64,000 nt of DNA from Sabellastarte sp. h YS-2021 (Eukaryota; Annelida; Polychaeta; Sabellida; Sabellidae): the NCBI GenBank assembly GCA_964017235.1, contig OZ024935.1:90829207-90893206 (forward strand). Reading direction: 5' to 3'. The notes beneath the pieces are model-generated. The model saw only the letters and a program-made list of their open reading frames with translations, was not told the DNA's origin and made no database searches. A program made the translations under genes and the position numbers. Shown here piece after piece: positions 8,993 through 20,340 of the stretch. Positions within the stretch are counted from its first letter, which is position 1, and every line of letters begins with the position of its first letter.

Positions 8993-9229
8993 GAGGGGTC
9001 ATGGTGGTGCAGCGGTAACACACTCGTCTCCCACCTCTGAGGTCGGCGGTTCAAACCCCGGATCTTAAGTGGGAAAGTTGTTAGTTGCTTACCGATGGTC
9101 AGCAGTTTACAGCACAGAGCCTTTATCAACTGTATGTACTGGTTTCCTCTGCCCGTAAAACTTATGATCCATCGGGATATGACCTGTACAGTGTTGAAAG
9201 CAATGTAAAACCCCATATAAATAAATAAA
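8993..9229 (+). mobile_element. tRNA-derived SINE, family 1, nested in SINE family 2
   Basis: The head shows a box A-like GGTGCAGCGGTAACACAC and a box B-like GGTTCAAACCC (9049-9059). It then has the family-specific body (CTGTATGTACTGGTTTCCTC) and an (AAAT)n tail. Flanking 13-bp direct repeats ATTAACCACAAGG (8980-8992) and ATTAACCGCAAGG (9229-9241) differ at one base and are target-site duplications from LINE-mediated insertion into the head of the older SINE. Confidence 0.88.
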
Positions 9230-9764
9230 TTAACCGCAAGGACATATGACAATCTGACATGACAGAATGTATCACTGATGTTGCAAGCAATTGACGCTGT
9301 TCATCAAGTCATCACAATATGAATTCTAAATTTGGGGCAAAGATCTAATGACATCAAAGTACATCATGCCCACTGTATCAGTTTACTTCTGCAAGTCAGT
9401 GTAAATGAAACCTCATTCATAATTATCCGAGCATTGTAAAGTATTTTTGTGCAGTGTGAATTTGTAAAATGAAAAGCTTGTACTTACTATTGTCAAAGTA
9501 TTTAAAGGAAGAGGTCATGGGTGGTAGATAGTAAATGTCAAAAGTTCGAAAGCAACTGAAATTCAGCCACAAAGCAGTTTTCATATCAATGTCATATGTT
9601 AATAATCTGTATGAAGAGGTAACCAGACTCTTATGATCAGTATTTCAAAGTTGATGATTGATATCCTCCCATTTATCAGATAAGTGTGAATTGTGTAAGA
9701 CAGTGTGATTGACTAAACTGTTGGTTACACAGTGTTTGTTCTCCCAAGAGAGTGTCTCTCCTCA

Positions 9765-9960
9765 AACGTTCCCCTTGATGTCAAGGAGATTATGTTTTGG
9801 GGTATGTTTGTTCGCCCGTGTTTCCAATTGCTCCAAAACTAATGAATTTATCTTAAAGTTTGTGAAACTTTTTACGTGGACAGGGAGGGAGACTTAAGGA
9901 GAAAGTGATTTAATTTGGGGAAAGCTGTGGATCATTACTGTGGATACAGAAGAAATCTGG
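9765..9960 (+). repeat. Degenerate single copy related to the GGATC repeat family
   Basis: Contains AAGGAGATTATGTTTTGGGG, then TTTGTTCGCCCGTGTTTCCA, then a weakly matching body ending GCTGTGGATCATTACTGTGG. A related solo copy is at 40760-40935 (AAGGAGGTTATATCTTTTGG, TTTGTCTCCGTCC). Both resemble the start of the element whose body is amplified at 5505-6925; this is inference from shared motifs. Confidence 0.45.
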
Positions 9961-10044
9961 AATTTTCAACAACCTTTACTTGTTTTTTTATTAGTATCTT
10001 GGTAGGTTTGTCATTGTATTCCTTTGTATTAAAGTTGTTTTTCT

Positions 10045-10385
10045 GTTGAAGGCCAAGATGCTTAAAGCTCAAAGCCGGGAGGTCAAAGACCATTTAAAGT
10101 CAGCCATTCCTCAGTCAAAAGTGATGCTAAAGTAAACATCTTACCTTATAAATGACAAGTGCCAGATAATAAATGTACATATCAAAGCTGTGACACTGCT
10201 GTGAATGTAAAGAGTTTAGAGATGATTTCACTGTCAGGCAGATGATATGCAATACTTTAGCATCCAGTTGGGTTTGGTTATTCTTCTACTTAACACCTAT
10301 AAATATGCCAAGATTGAAGTTTCATGAGACTTTTCTCCTGGGATGAAAACTTTCCCCTTTAGTGCCAAGTGGAGTAGTGTCATTG
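10045..10385 (+). repeat. Dispersed repeat, unclassified (copy 1 of 3)
   Basis: Matches 57181-57445 along most of its length (GGTCAAAGA, CATTCCTCAGTCAAA, AACATCTTACC, AAGTGCCAGATAA, AAAACTTTCCCCTTTA) and the shorter 15515-15720. It has no terminal repeats, poly-A tail or ORF, so I cannot assign it to a class. The similarity is moderate, so it is old. Confidence 0.65.
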
Positions 10386-11254
10386 AATGGAGGTGATGTC
10401 TTTTCTGAATGAGTGCGACCAATGTATTATGGTGTGATTTCTGTAAAGCTCTACTTATATTGATTGGGGGTAGCCTGTTTGGGTGTCAACTGGGATGTTT
10501 TGTTTGGACATTATATTTGTGGACAGATTGGAACTGAACACAGTGAAAAGCTCAGAAGCCATTAAATATTTACCCGTTTTTCAGTGACAAAGTGGAGGGT
10601 AAAATAACCTTGATTTTGGAGGTTATAGAAAGAGTACGGGGGTGGGGGGTTAGTTTGCAAACAGTTTCATTGTTGTCAAGGCGATTTTTTTCATTTGTTT
10701 TTTGTGCAGGTGGAAATCTGTCTTCAGGCTGCAATTGGCTCTCATACCTGAGTGTGAAGTCACTGTTATATTGGATGATATCATTGACATAAATAAAGAC
10801 TAACATTTTCTTAGCAAGTGATGCAAAGGTGAAGTAGCCTGTATCAAGCTTACAAATAAACAATGTTTTTGTACAGCTGGAATGCAAAATTCATGTTTCT
10901 TAATTTAGATTATCTTCTTTTATAGTCTGTTTCTAAACAATAATAAGTTTAATGTTAAGTAAATATAAGCTTGTATCAATGTATATTTTTAATTAAAACA
11001 AAATTTTTACTGAATAATGTGACATCACTGGAGTAGAGTGATTTGACATGTCAGAAGTCCTATTCTAGCTGAAAAAAATGGGAAAAATTTGATCCAGAGG
11101 TAAAAGGCATTGACAACATTTCTAGCTAATGCTGCAAAGTGGATATAAAACATAAAATACTAGAAAGAACTTGTAGGGTATAAACTTTCACCGGGGACAT
11201 TTCAGAAAATTCAGGAGTTTTTACCCCACAGCCCTTAAGGGCTACCTGGTATTG
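10386..11254. other. No gene seen
   Basis: AT-rich sequence. A short stretch near 10705 follows a good polypyrimidine-AG (TTTGTTTTTTGTGCAG, ending 10709), but no matching donor or protein similarity supports an exon. Confidence 0.4.
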
Positions 11255-11983
11255 TTTTCACCCATGGTGTCTGGATGGGTGGGTGGGCAGGCTGTGGGAA
11301 AAAGTTTGTCCGGGCCATATCTTGGAAACCGTAAGGTGTAAGAAGTTCATACTTGGTAGGGACATTGGTTAGGGAGTGTAGGTGTGCTACGTCATAGTGT
11401 GACCTTGATTTGACCTTTGACCCTGCCGTAGTGACCTTGAATTATAAAATCTTGTCTGGGTTGTATCTAAGAAACTGTAAGGTGTAGGAAGTTTAAACTT
11501 GCTTGGGACATTAGTTAGGGGTTGCAGGTGAGCAAATGTCATGGTGTGACCTTGATTTGACCTTTGACCTTGCTGTAGGGACCTTCACCTTTAAAATTCT
11601 GTCCATGCTATATCTCTGGAAATGTAAAATGTACGAAGTTGATACTTGGTAGGTATGTTGCTTTGGCGTTGTAGGTGTGCAACATCATGGTGTGATCTTC
11701 ATTTGACCTCTGACGTTGTCATAGTGACCATGAGTTTCAAAATGTTGTCTTGCCTATTTCCTGGATTCTGTAAGGTTTAGAAGTTTGACACTTAGGTGTG
11801 TATCTTGGTGTGACCTTTAAATTTGGCTCTGCCAAAGTGTGTTCAACTGCCGTATTTGAGACATCTTTTTCTCATGACAAAGATATATATATTGCTTCAA
11901 CTCATTATTATATGCTCTTACACAATTGTGCTATTTCCATTGACAGCTATTCTCCAATTAATAAATTTTACAGTTTCATAATT
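11255..11983 (+). repeat. 147-bp-unit satellite family A, copy 1, left part
   Basis: Four degenerate units have anchors at about 11325, 11472, 11620 and 11765 (GTAAGGTGTAGGAAGTTGAT and GTGACCTTGATTTGACCTTT). A non-repeated right block follows, beginning near GTATTTGAGACATC and reaching CAGTTTCATAATT. The same order of array and right block is found at 62590-63785. The right block is interrupted at 11983 by a Helentron-like element and resumes at 13198. Confidence 0.8.
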
Positions 11984-13197
11984 AAATGTCCCTGAAAGGG
12001 CGCTTATTTGTTTTCGCCTCAGTTTCCTCGCCGCCACATTATGGTCTCCCTTGAATATCTCCCTTATTATTAGAAGGTTTCAAACCATATTTGGCAGTTA
12101 TATACCTTAGGCATGGGAAAATTTTTCTGCATGCTTAAATTTGACCTTTGACCTTTATGAAGGTTACATGATCAAAAACAATTTTTTTGAAGTACACCCC
12201 CCCCCCCCCCACCCCCCCGTCATCGCAGTTCAGGAAAAACTACTTGCTACAGAGCCTTATAATTTAACACACCTGTTCATACTATCGAAAACGTGAGCTG
12301 ATTAGATTTTGGTAGCAATCCCGTGAAAAATGTCTCATTTATGAGTGATTTTCTGACACCTTCCAATCTGAAAGCCTTAAATTTAGGTCAACCCCCCTAT
12401 TATCTTCTTAAGTATTGCATTTAGAGCCATAAAATGTACTGGGAGGTAAAAGGAAACCATATGTGGAGAGTCTAAATAGCCGGTCAGTTTTACTCCATGG
12501 CCCCCCCTTATGGGTCAAACTGGGGTCATAAAATAGCTGATTTTGAGTTTTTGCCTTATATCTCCTTTATTGTTGCTTTTATAGCTTCAGAATGTATTAA
12601 GAGGTATTGGGAAAGCATATGTGGAGAGTCTAAATAGCCGGTCAGTTTTATCCCATGACCCCCCCTTATGGGCCAAACTGGGGTCATAAATAGCTGCTTT
12701 GGAGTTTTTGCCTTATATCTCCTTTATCGTTGCTTTTATAGCTTCAGAATGTATTAAGAGGTATTAGGAAAGCATATGTGGAGAATCTAAATAGCTGGTC
12801 AGTTTTATCCCCCGACCCCCCCTTATGGGTCAGACTGGGGTTATAAAATAGTTGCTTTGGAGTTTTGCCATATATGTCCTTTATTATTGCTTTTATACCT
12901 TCAGAATGTATTAAGAGGTATTGGGAAAGCATATGTGGAGAGTCTAAATAGCCGGTCAGTTTTACCCCCCGACCCCCCCTTATGGGCCAAACTGGGGTCA
13001 TAAATAGCTGCTTTGGATTTTTTGCTTTATATCTCCTTTATCGTTGCTTTTATAGCTTCAGATTGTATTAAGAGGTATTGGGAAAGCATACAGCGCAGCT
13101 TTGTGCATTCTTAGCTTTACAGCATGCTTATTAAAACCACAAAGCATTTTAAACTTTCAGGGATGCTTCGCTTTTGTTAGCAAAAGCATTCCTCTAG
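11984..13197 (+). mobile_element. Helentron-like non-autonomous element with internal tandem repeats, copy 1
   Basis: The 5' end is AAATGTCCCTGAAAGGG. The 3' end has the subterminal inverted repeat TTTCAGGGATGCTT (13155-13168), then the hairpin GCTTTTG-TTAG-CAAAAGC (13170-13187), then ATTCCT and CTAG (13194-13197), followed by T. Asymmetric terminal inverted repeats plus a 3' hairpin, with insertion between T residues, are features of Helentrons (Helitron2). About four 155-157 bp units lie inside (anchors near 12458, 12617, 12772 and 12928). No helicase or Rep is encoded, so it depends on another element. The uninterrupted target is preserved at 63564-63580. Confidence 0.82.
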
Positions 13198-13420
13198 TTT
13201 TTAGTTTACTGATTAATGCTGTCATCTTGCTATTAATTTTGTTGTTTTAATTTTGTTGTGTTATCTTTGTATATATTTTCATTCTCTTAGTCATTATTTT
13301 CTCTACTTAAACATTCTTTGGACCTTTATATAACTGAGATTGCTCTGAAAGTTTCCCAGTCTTTGTACTGTTTCACTACTACCATATCTCATGGTGTTGA
13401 AAACTATTTCCCCAATATAT
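13198..13420 (+). repeat. 147-bp satellite family A, copy 1, right flank after the Helentron insertion
   Basis: Resumes as TTTTTAGTTTACTGATTAAT and matches 63568-63785 (TCATCTTGCTATT, TTGGACCTTTATATAACTGA, CTGCTCTGAAAGT). This proves that 11984-13197 is an insertion. Confidence 0.8.
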
Positions 13421-15514
13421 ATCCAATGAACATGACTGTTGAAATTTTAAAAATGTTCTATAGGAAAGCAGTGAGAAATTTAATGCAAAAAGAACTGTCA
13501 TAATTTATAATGCATTCAGCAAGCACAGTAAACAGAGTCACAGATACAGTGAACTGATAGGGAGCGATATAGAGTTACCTTGATATCAATAATTTATTGC
13601 ATTTTGCTTTCAAACAGTAGTTTTTTTAATATACTGCTTGATAGTAATTTCAGCCTAGCTGCTTCCCACACGTCAAATGAGACCTCATGTAGTATTCATA
13701 TTTACCTCCACCAGGAAGAGTCTGTTTTTTGGTGGCATTTCACTCACAGGGAAGAACTTTTGAGATAATGATAAAATATATTGCAGCTGTACACGTACAT
13801 CTTTTATCTATATATATTCTTTGTCATTTTAAATACACATATCTCAATTGAAAGAAATTTGTAATTTGCTTGCTGTATCTATTTGTACCTATATTTCAAC
13901 AACCCTTTTGCAGCGGTAAAGAAACTTTTTTTTTAGTTTTCAAAGAGGATGTAAAATTAGAAATGTTAAAAGCACATGAAAGGCATACCACATGTCTCTT
14001 AAGTTGTTTTGTCATGCAAAAGTATATACCTTGCAATCGATCATCAAGCTTTTCTTGAGGACACAATGTTATGTAGAGAAAGAGATGAAAGGTTTCACAC
14101 AATTATTGTCTGTCTGAGGGACAAATCTGTAGTACTGTTCAGGAGTACTCAAGTACTTCTTAATTGGTATAATCATGGTTTTACTTGTACGACTTGCAAA
14201 ACTAAGAAAAGAGTACTCTCAATCTTTTCTACTGAGACATTCAGTTGGCAGTGGATTAATACGTTTAGATCACCATATAATTAAAAAATTACAACTTTGC
14301 AATAAGCCAACAGCACAGAATTATGCCACTGATACTTGCAGGCCAGTACTCAAAAAACCAATATGATAATAAAGTTGAAAGTCACATGACATACCTTTTT
14401 TACAGTCACAAATGATGACATGAAACCATATGGAACAATCGGTAATTTTTTTATACTTGGCATTTTAAATCTTTTGTCAGTTTTGTGGTATACAGCATGA
14501 TGGAAATCCACATAAAATGTTCAGAACTTCTTATTTCTGGCCAGATTTAAATTTCTAAGATGCCTCATATTTGAGCATATCAGATCACATGGAATCTATT
14601 CATGTGTATTCAGGTCTTAATATTTATATCTGAAAGATTAACAGAAATCAAAAGTAAAGCGGTGAGAGCTGGTTTTTGCATTGTAACATCAACGCCAAAG
14701 TGTACCTTTATTTGTGACAGTACTGTAGTATTTCATGCAATACTTAGAGAAAGTTAAATTCAGCAGTATTTCATGAATAGGAATCCATTGGATTATGGAG
14801 AAGTAACTTTAAGCTGTGTCTAACGAGTAAGAATAACGCATGATGAACAAGTCGTGTGTGTTTTATTGGTTACATAAAAAATATGCTATAAGTTGCTTGA
14901 GACTTGTCTCGGTTTTCCTCTTAGTTGTCATTTCAATGAAAGTCTCCATTAAGTATTGCCTTAAGTTCTGTGTCAAATCTACCAGAGCGAGTCAGCCTGG
15001 AGGGACGGGAGTTATATTTAAATCTTGTAGCATGCTGATTTAGCAGGTCAATTCTCTGCTTAGGGTTTTGTCTAAGCAAAGAGAAGTATTTCAATCAGGT
15101 GAACCCTTTAGTTGAGAAGAATAGTCAGCTCGCTCAGATTTGAGACAAATCTCTGCTGAAATGTGAGACGTGTGTAATGAATCAGGAGACCCAGGAATTC
15201 TATTTGTTTGATGAATCGTCCTAATACATTCAGTATGGATGTGGATAGATGTAGAGAGAAGGGAGGTGTTTATCAGATGTACCCAGTTCACCCAGGATGT
15301 TTATTCTGTTGCCAATTTACCAGCAGTTTGCAAGCATAAACATTGTGAATGGGCAAAAATAACTCAATATTGTACCATTGACTTGTGCCACACATTGTTA
15401 TACTGATGCAACAGACAGGTAACTGAGGTTTCTTGAAGCCCAAACAAAGTCCAGGGAACACATACCATTCCAAGTCATTCATTCCTCTGTCGAGCTGGAT
15501 CCTGAAGGAAACAT
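13421..15514. other. No gene seen
   Basis: AT-rich non-coding sequence. Short open frames here (for example at 13870-14058 and 14009-14284) lack domain features and sit on both strands by chance. Confidence 0.4.
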
Positions 15515-15720
15515 CCCAACATATACTTAATTATGCCACATAATTAGTAATCATATCAAAGCTACACCACTGCTGTCAATATACATATTTTGTAGATGTC
15601 AAAGCAGTCCCACTTCTGCATATTATAAGGGTTAATAGAGGATTTCACTGGCATACAGATGAATTATAAGCAATAGCTCTGCAGCCAGTTGGGTTTGTAT
15701 ATTCTTGCAGTAATACCTTT
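15515..15720 (+). repeat. Dispersed repeat, unclassified (copy 2 of 3, partial)
   Basis: Shares CATATCAAAGCT, CACTGCTGT, GATTTCACTG and GCAGCCAGTTGGGTTTG with the copies at 10045 and 57181. It is more diverged and shorter. Confidence 0.5.
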
Positions 15721-18383
15721 TTTATTGTGAAATAACCCTTTAACCTTATCCTCAGTTGCTATGTGTTGGCGGGAACAAACACAACTGAACAAGAACATTT
15801 TTAAAAGAAATATTCTAGTCGGTACTACTGTGCTTATGCTGAGTGTACCTGCACCTATACCCAGGAACCCTATTTCACTTCACTTTTTTCACTGCAATTT
15901 TGGAGGTGAGGGGGTAAACATTATTTGGACATAGTATCGTTTGTGAATAATTTCAACATAGCTGATGGAAAAGAAGGTGTTTTATAAGATGTAAGAAATC
16001 ATTACTTAAGAATTGGAAGATATTCTTCTTGCTATTGATGATTGCTCACCTTACTACAGGAAGTCTCCTTGAACTATGTTATAGGAGTATATTACAGGAG
16101 TGAATTTTAATAAGAATTTTGTCCCAGGGCAAAGGGAAAAGAATTATTGTAAAAGATATGGAAAAACTATTCTTCAAGATATTTGGATGTCCAAAAATAT
16201 ACACAAAAAGCCTTTACTGTTATTATGATCCAACACAACGCCTTATTAAGTTAAAAATTTAGAATGTGTATTATATATGATTTGTAGTCTATTGGGTTTT
16301 TCATTATTTTGAAGTTGTATGGTCTTCTGACACATTTGTCCAAATATCTCCTCAATTATGATGTTAGCTAGAATACACAGAAAAATAATGAGATGTCTTA
16401 AAATTACGACTTTGAGCTGAGTAACGTAAATGGAAAAATGTTCCTTATAATGTGTAGAATGCTCTTCTGTAGGCATCTGAAGAGGAAACTAAGCATGATA
16501 TGTCATAAAATTAATATATTGAGCAGCAATATTCATGGCAAAATCTGTTCCAAGTAAATAACACTGGAAAATCAAAGCCTGCTTTCATTCCACACAAGAT
16601 GAACTAAAACTACTTCTAATCCATAATTGCACCCTTTGATCAGTGCATTAGAAAGCAATATTACCTGCATATAAGTTAAGGAAATGAGGCATAATTTATT
16701 AACTAGATTGTTGTGTTAAGGTTAAGGCTATAATATGTAAAGGTGACAGTGTGTTGCCAATTTTCTATTTCCGCTATGGAATTCAGTCATTTTTCGGTTT
16801 TTTCCAAACTTTAGAAACTGCTCTCCAGATTAACTATAATTACAGGATGTGCTTATGTTGTGTTCTATTTTACCTTATTTGTAGAAGTGAACTGATGCAA
16901 ACAAGAATAAAAGAAAGAAAAGAATTATTGGAGAGCTTTATGTTGTGGCATTAGACTGAGTATGTGTGTAACACAGAACGTTGCATCAGTTAATGGTTCA
17001 TACCAGTAAATCTATATTTTTTTTATGGCGTTATTGTTCCTGTATCAGACTGTCTCCATTAGGTCGCTGGTCGTAAAGCCTTCAGTGACTTTTGCAATGA
17101 TGTCAGATAATATACAATTGGGAATCAAAACCAAAGGATCACTAAGTCTTGTTCTTGTTAAGGATGCTGAGGCAGGCCTTAAAGTCTACCACCATGAAAA
17201 TTGGTAAACAACATGGGACAGGCTGTTGTTTGCCTATATATAGCTCTGGTATTAAATAGTTTAAAAATCTAGAGTCTAGGCAAGATAGGTTTATTTGGAA
17301 TTTATAGTTAAAATACAGTCGAAGTTACTGTGAAGCAGAATTGCAAGGAATCTGAAAAGGTACTTCTACTTAAAGAGCCTAGGTTTTGTTTGCGACACAA
17401 AGTTATTTATTAAACAAGCATTTGCTTGAGAATGTACAAAGCCTACAGGTAGTACTGGCAAATCATAAAAACAATTCAAGATCCAGATCACGAGGATCAA
17501 GACGATCTTTGAGGAGGACCAAGTTGTTCATACGGACATATAGACAAACAAACTGACCCATTCACAGTAACCTCCCCCCCCCCTTTCTGAGGATGATGCT
17601 AATAATTAAGTGTTTGCTTTAGTGAGGTGTCACTATCATCCATGTGACAGAGCTAATTTTTCAGACAAGGTTTATAGGTCCATGTGTATTTAGCATAATG
17701 TCGTATGAGGTACGAGGAACGAGTACGTTGTGGAGTTTGTGTGATTCCATATGTGGAAGTTTACAGAGCTCTGCTAAGATGGGTTTCACTGTAATGACAG
17801 TTCAAAGTTATTTGATGTAATACAGTATATCAATATTAACGTTTGTATGGAATGAAATAAACCTCTTTTTGTATAAACTAGTCTTACTGAGCGCTATATG
17901 TTGGCAAGAGCAAGCATCAGTGACCAACTTAAATATTTTAAAAATTAATATTCTTTTTGGTAGTACTGTGCATATTGCTGCTGTGAATACTCCACATCTT
18001 TTATTCTTCACATTTAATGTTGGAAGTTTGGATAATAATAGTAATAATAGCACTAGTGAGGATAAGATAAATATTTAACTTAACAAAAGTTAAATAATGA
18101 TAAGTTTACAGCTGGGTTAAAACTTGTTTACCTGTTATCTATGCCATGATGTATCGTTGAACATAAATATAAATGTATATGAAAAATAATTAAAAATAAT
18201 GAAAAAAGGTAATAAAAAATTGCAGTGATGCCATTATAAGTAAAATTCATGATTGATTTGCTAAGAGCTTCTGTTGCTGGTCAGTCATTGAAGTTTGCTA
18301 TTTGCATTTTATGACAATATTAAAACTTAATTAACAATTGATTAACTTTCATTCTACAATTGTATGTTACTGGTTTAAGCTCT
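15721..18383. other. No gene seen
   Basis: AT-rich. It contains a C-rich run (17572-17583) and short chance ORFs only. A block near 16081-16138 (TAATAAGAATTTTGTCCCAG) resembles the right end of the dispersed repeat at 57181-57445. Confidence 0.4.
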
Positions 18384-18705
18384 GGTGCCGGTTTCACCAA
18401 GCCTCCATAAGATGAAGGTCATCTCATTACATAACCTCCTTGCTTAAAGGATACCTTGAAAATTCTCTTTAATTTCAAGGCAGCTAAGGACCTACCTTAA
18501 ATTAGGAGGTGTCCTTCAAGGAATGCTGAGCAATAACTTTATAGAACATTTGCTCCCTCCTTAAGTTTCAAGGGAGACTTTTGGTAAGAGGTGTTTAAGG
18601 AGGCTTTGTGAAACTGAATTTTAAAGTGGCCTTCACAAAGGATTAAAATGACCTTCCTTTACTAAAGGAGGTTCTTTCTAAAGGAGGTTTCATGTAACCA
18701 GCCCC
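18384..18705. repeat. MITE-like element with diverged inverted ends
   Basis: The left end, GGTGCCGGTTTCACCAAGCC, pairs imperfectly with the right end GGTTTCATGTAACCAGCCCC. The interior is rich in AAGGAGG / CCTCCTT repeats in both orientations, so a single strand could fold back. A similar isolated right end (GTTGCATGTAACCAACCCCC) lies at 19758-19777. No clear target duplication is seen. Confidence 0.5.
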
Positions 18706-19784
18706 TGATATCATATATTTAAAATATAAACATTGCTGTGTCCTTTTATGATATGATAATTTATGCAGGTATACCTGTAAAACTGAACTGAATTGAGTCC
18801 TTTTCTCTGAGGCTTAATTGTGAAAATGGTGCAAACTCTGCTTGTACTAGAACCTCTATTATCTGAACATTTTGAGAAACATTTTGTTTGGATAAAAGAA
18901 GGTTAAGATAGAAGAGGTATCTTATTACAAAACAAGAAGAAAGTACAAAAGTGGAAGGATGGAAATTAGGTTAGAAAGTCGCATATTGTATTAAGTACAA
19001 AATATTAGCTGGAAGAACATTTCACTGATTTTCAATTTCCAGTGTTTAAGATATGTTTAAGAAAATTCTTTCACTAATAGTTTCTACTTAATAGAATAAT
19101 ACAAATTAAAAATTTCACAAGGAATAATTACTTTTCACTATCCAGGCCCATTACGGAAAATAGCTAAAATAATGCAAAGTGAATATTTCCACTTACAAAG
19201 TATTTGGAAAATAGACGACTGGATAGAGATTCTCCTTTATTATATGCTGTATGAGTCTTTAGAAAGTTAAATGATGAAACAGACTGTTCCTTAACAGGAA
19301 TTACTATGCTTTTCAACCCATCAGTAGGAATTATTGTATTTCAGTATATGTACACATTTACAAGTGTTTTTTTTTTGGTGTAATCATAGTTACTGTAATA
19401 GATTTTACATTTTTTAAAAGAGAGAGTGAAAATGAAGCATTTTTTGTTGTTGTTGTTAGTCACATCCATGAAACCTTAGGCTGCCTTTTTGCTCTAACTA
19501 GATTTCCACGTTATTTACAATGTGAGGATGGATTTTACCCGAGGGATTTTATGCTCTGGCTTTTAGCAAGGTGACGCTCAATTAACCTCTGATACCACTT
19601 GGTTCCCTCTGGAATTTTTAACTCCGTCCCCTAAAATGAACTGCATCTTTTTTATGTCAAAGTTATTGGGGCAAATCAAGTCTGATTGAATCATTGAGTG
19701 TGTCCCCTAAAAGCAAAAACAATGTAACTTAAGTTACAGCTGCAGTTTTTGGGCGGGTTGCATGTAACCAACCCCCCTGTTAGA
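18706..19784. other. No gene seen
   Basis: AT-rich non-coding sequence with a short (TTG)n run near 19446. It ends with an isolated inverted-repeat end at 19758-19777. Confidence 0.35.
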
Positions 19785-20340
19785 TTGATGTGTCTGACAT
19801 CCATCCGTCTGTCCATCAACATTTTGGTTTCCAGACTCTAACTGGAACACCCTTCTGCCTATCGATTTGAAACTTAACAGAGTGGTAGGGCACCATCTAG
19901 TCTAAGTTGCCTTCGAAACTGGTATTGGCCACCATTTTATTTTCCCACTTCCTACCTTCCGGTCGGCCATTTTAAGGGTCAGTATGGTTCTTTACTGGAC
20001 CACAGAAGAAAGACCAGAGCTTTGTACATGCCCAGTGTAACTTTTTACCTTAATTCCCATTCTCACAAGAGTATTGTCACCCGTGGAAACTTAGTTCATT
20101 TTTTCCATGGACCAAATAATAATGAGGTGGCGGAAGTGTACTTCTGTATGGCAAGGTCGTTTTGGCCAATACCAGTCCCTTTTCTGTGAACAAGGAGTGG
20201 TGTCTGGTCTTCACGGAGTGGTAGCATCCAGGCTAGGTTGTTTTTGAAATTGGTGCCATTAGGAAAAACAAGATGGCCACCATCTTGTAATTCTGTTTGC
20301 AGACTGTAACTTGTAGATGATTCTGCTAATCAACATAACA
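19785..20340. repeat. Two-unit repeat with GGCCACCAT motifs
   Basis: Two related blocks about 310 bp apart: GTGGTAGGGCACC...TAGTCTAAGTTGCC...TTGGCCACCATTTT near 19891-19935, and GTGGTAGCATCCAGGCTAGG...GGCCACCATCTTG near 20219-20286. It appears to be a fragment of a longer tandem family. The downstream minus-strand open frame at 20356-20799 has no recognisable domain. Confidence 0.4.

Noticed and set aside
8993..9060. tRNA gene
   Set aside because: Box A and B are present, but the sequence continues into a SINE body with tail and target duplication; the stems do not form a proper tRNA. The same applies to the heads at 28769, 41970 and 61049.
12198..12221. Poly-C tract as a functional element
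   Set aside because: It is a variable part of the Helentron-like element 5' region, shared with copy 2 near 36312 in shorter form.
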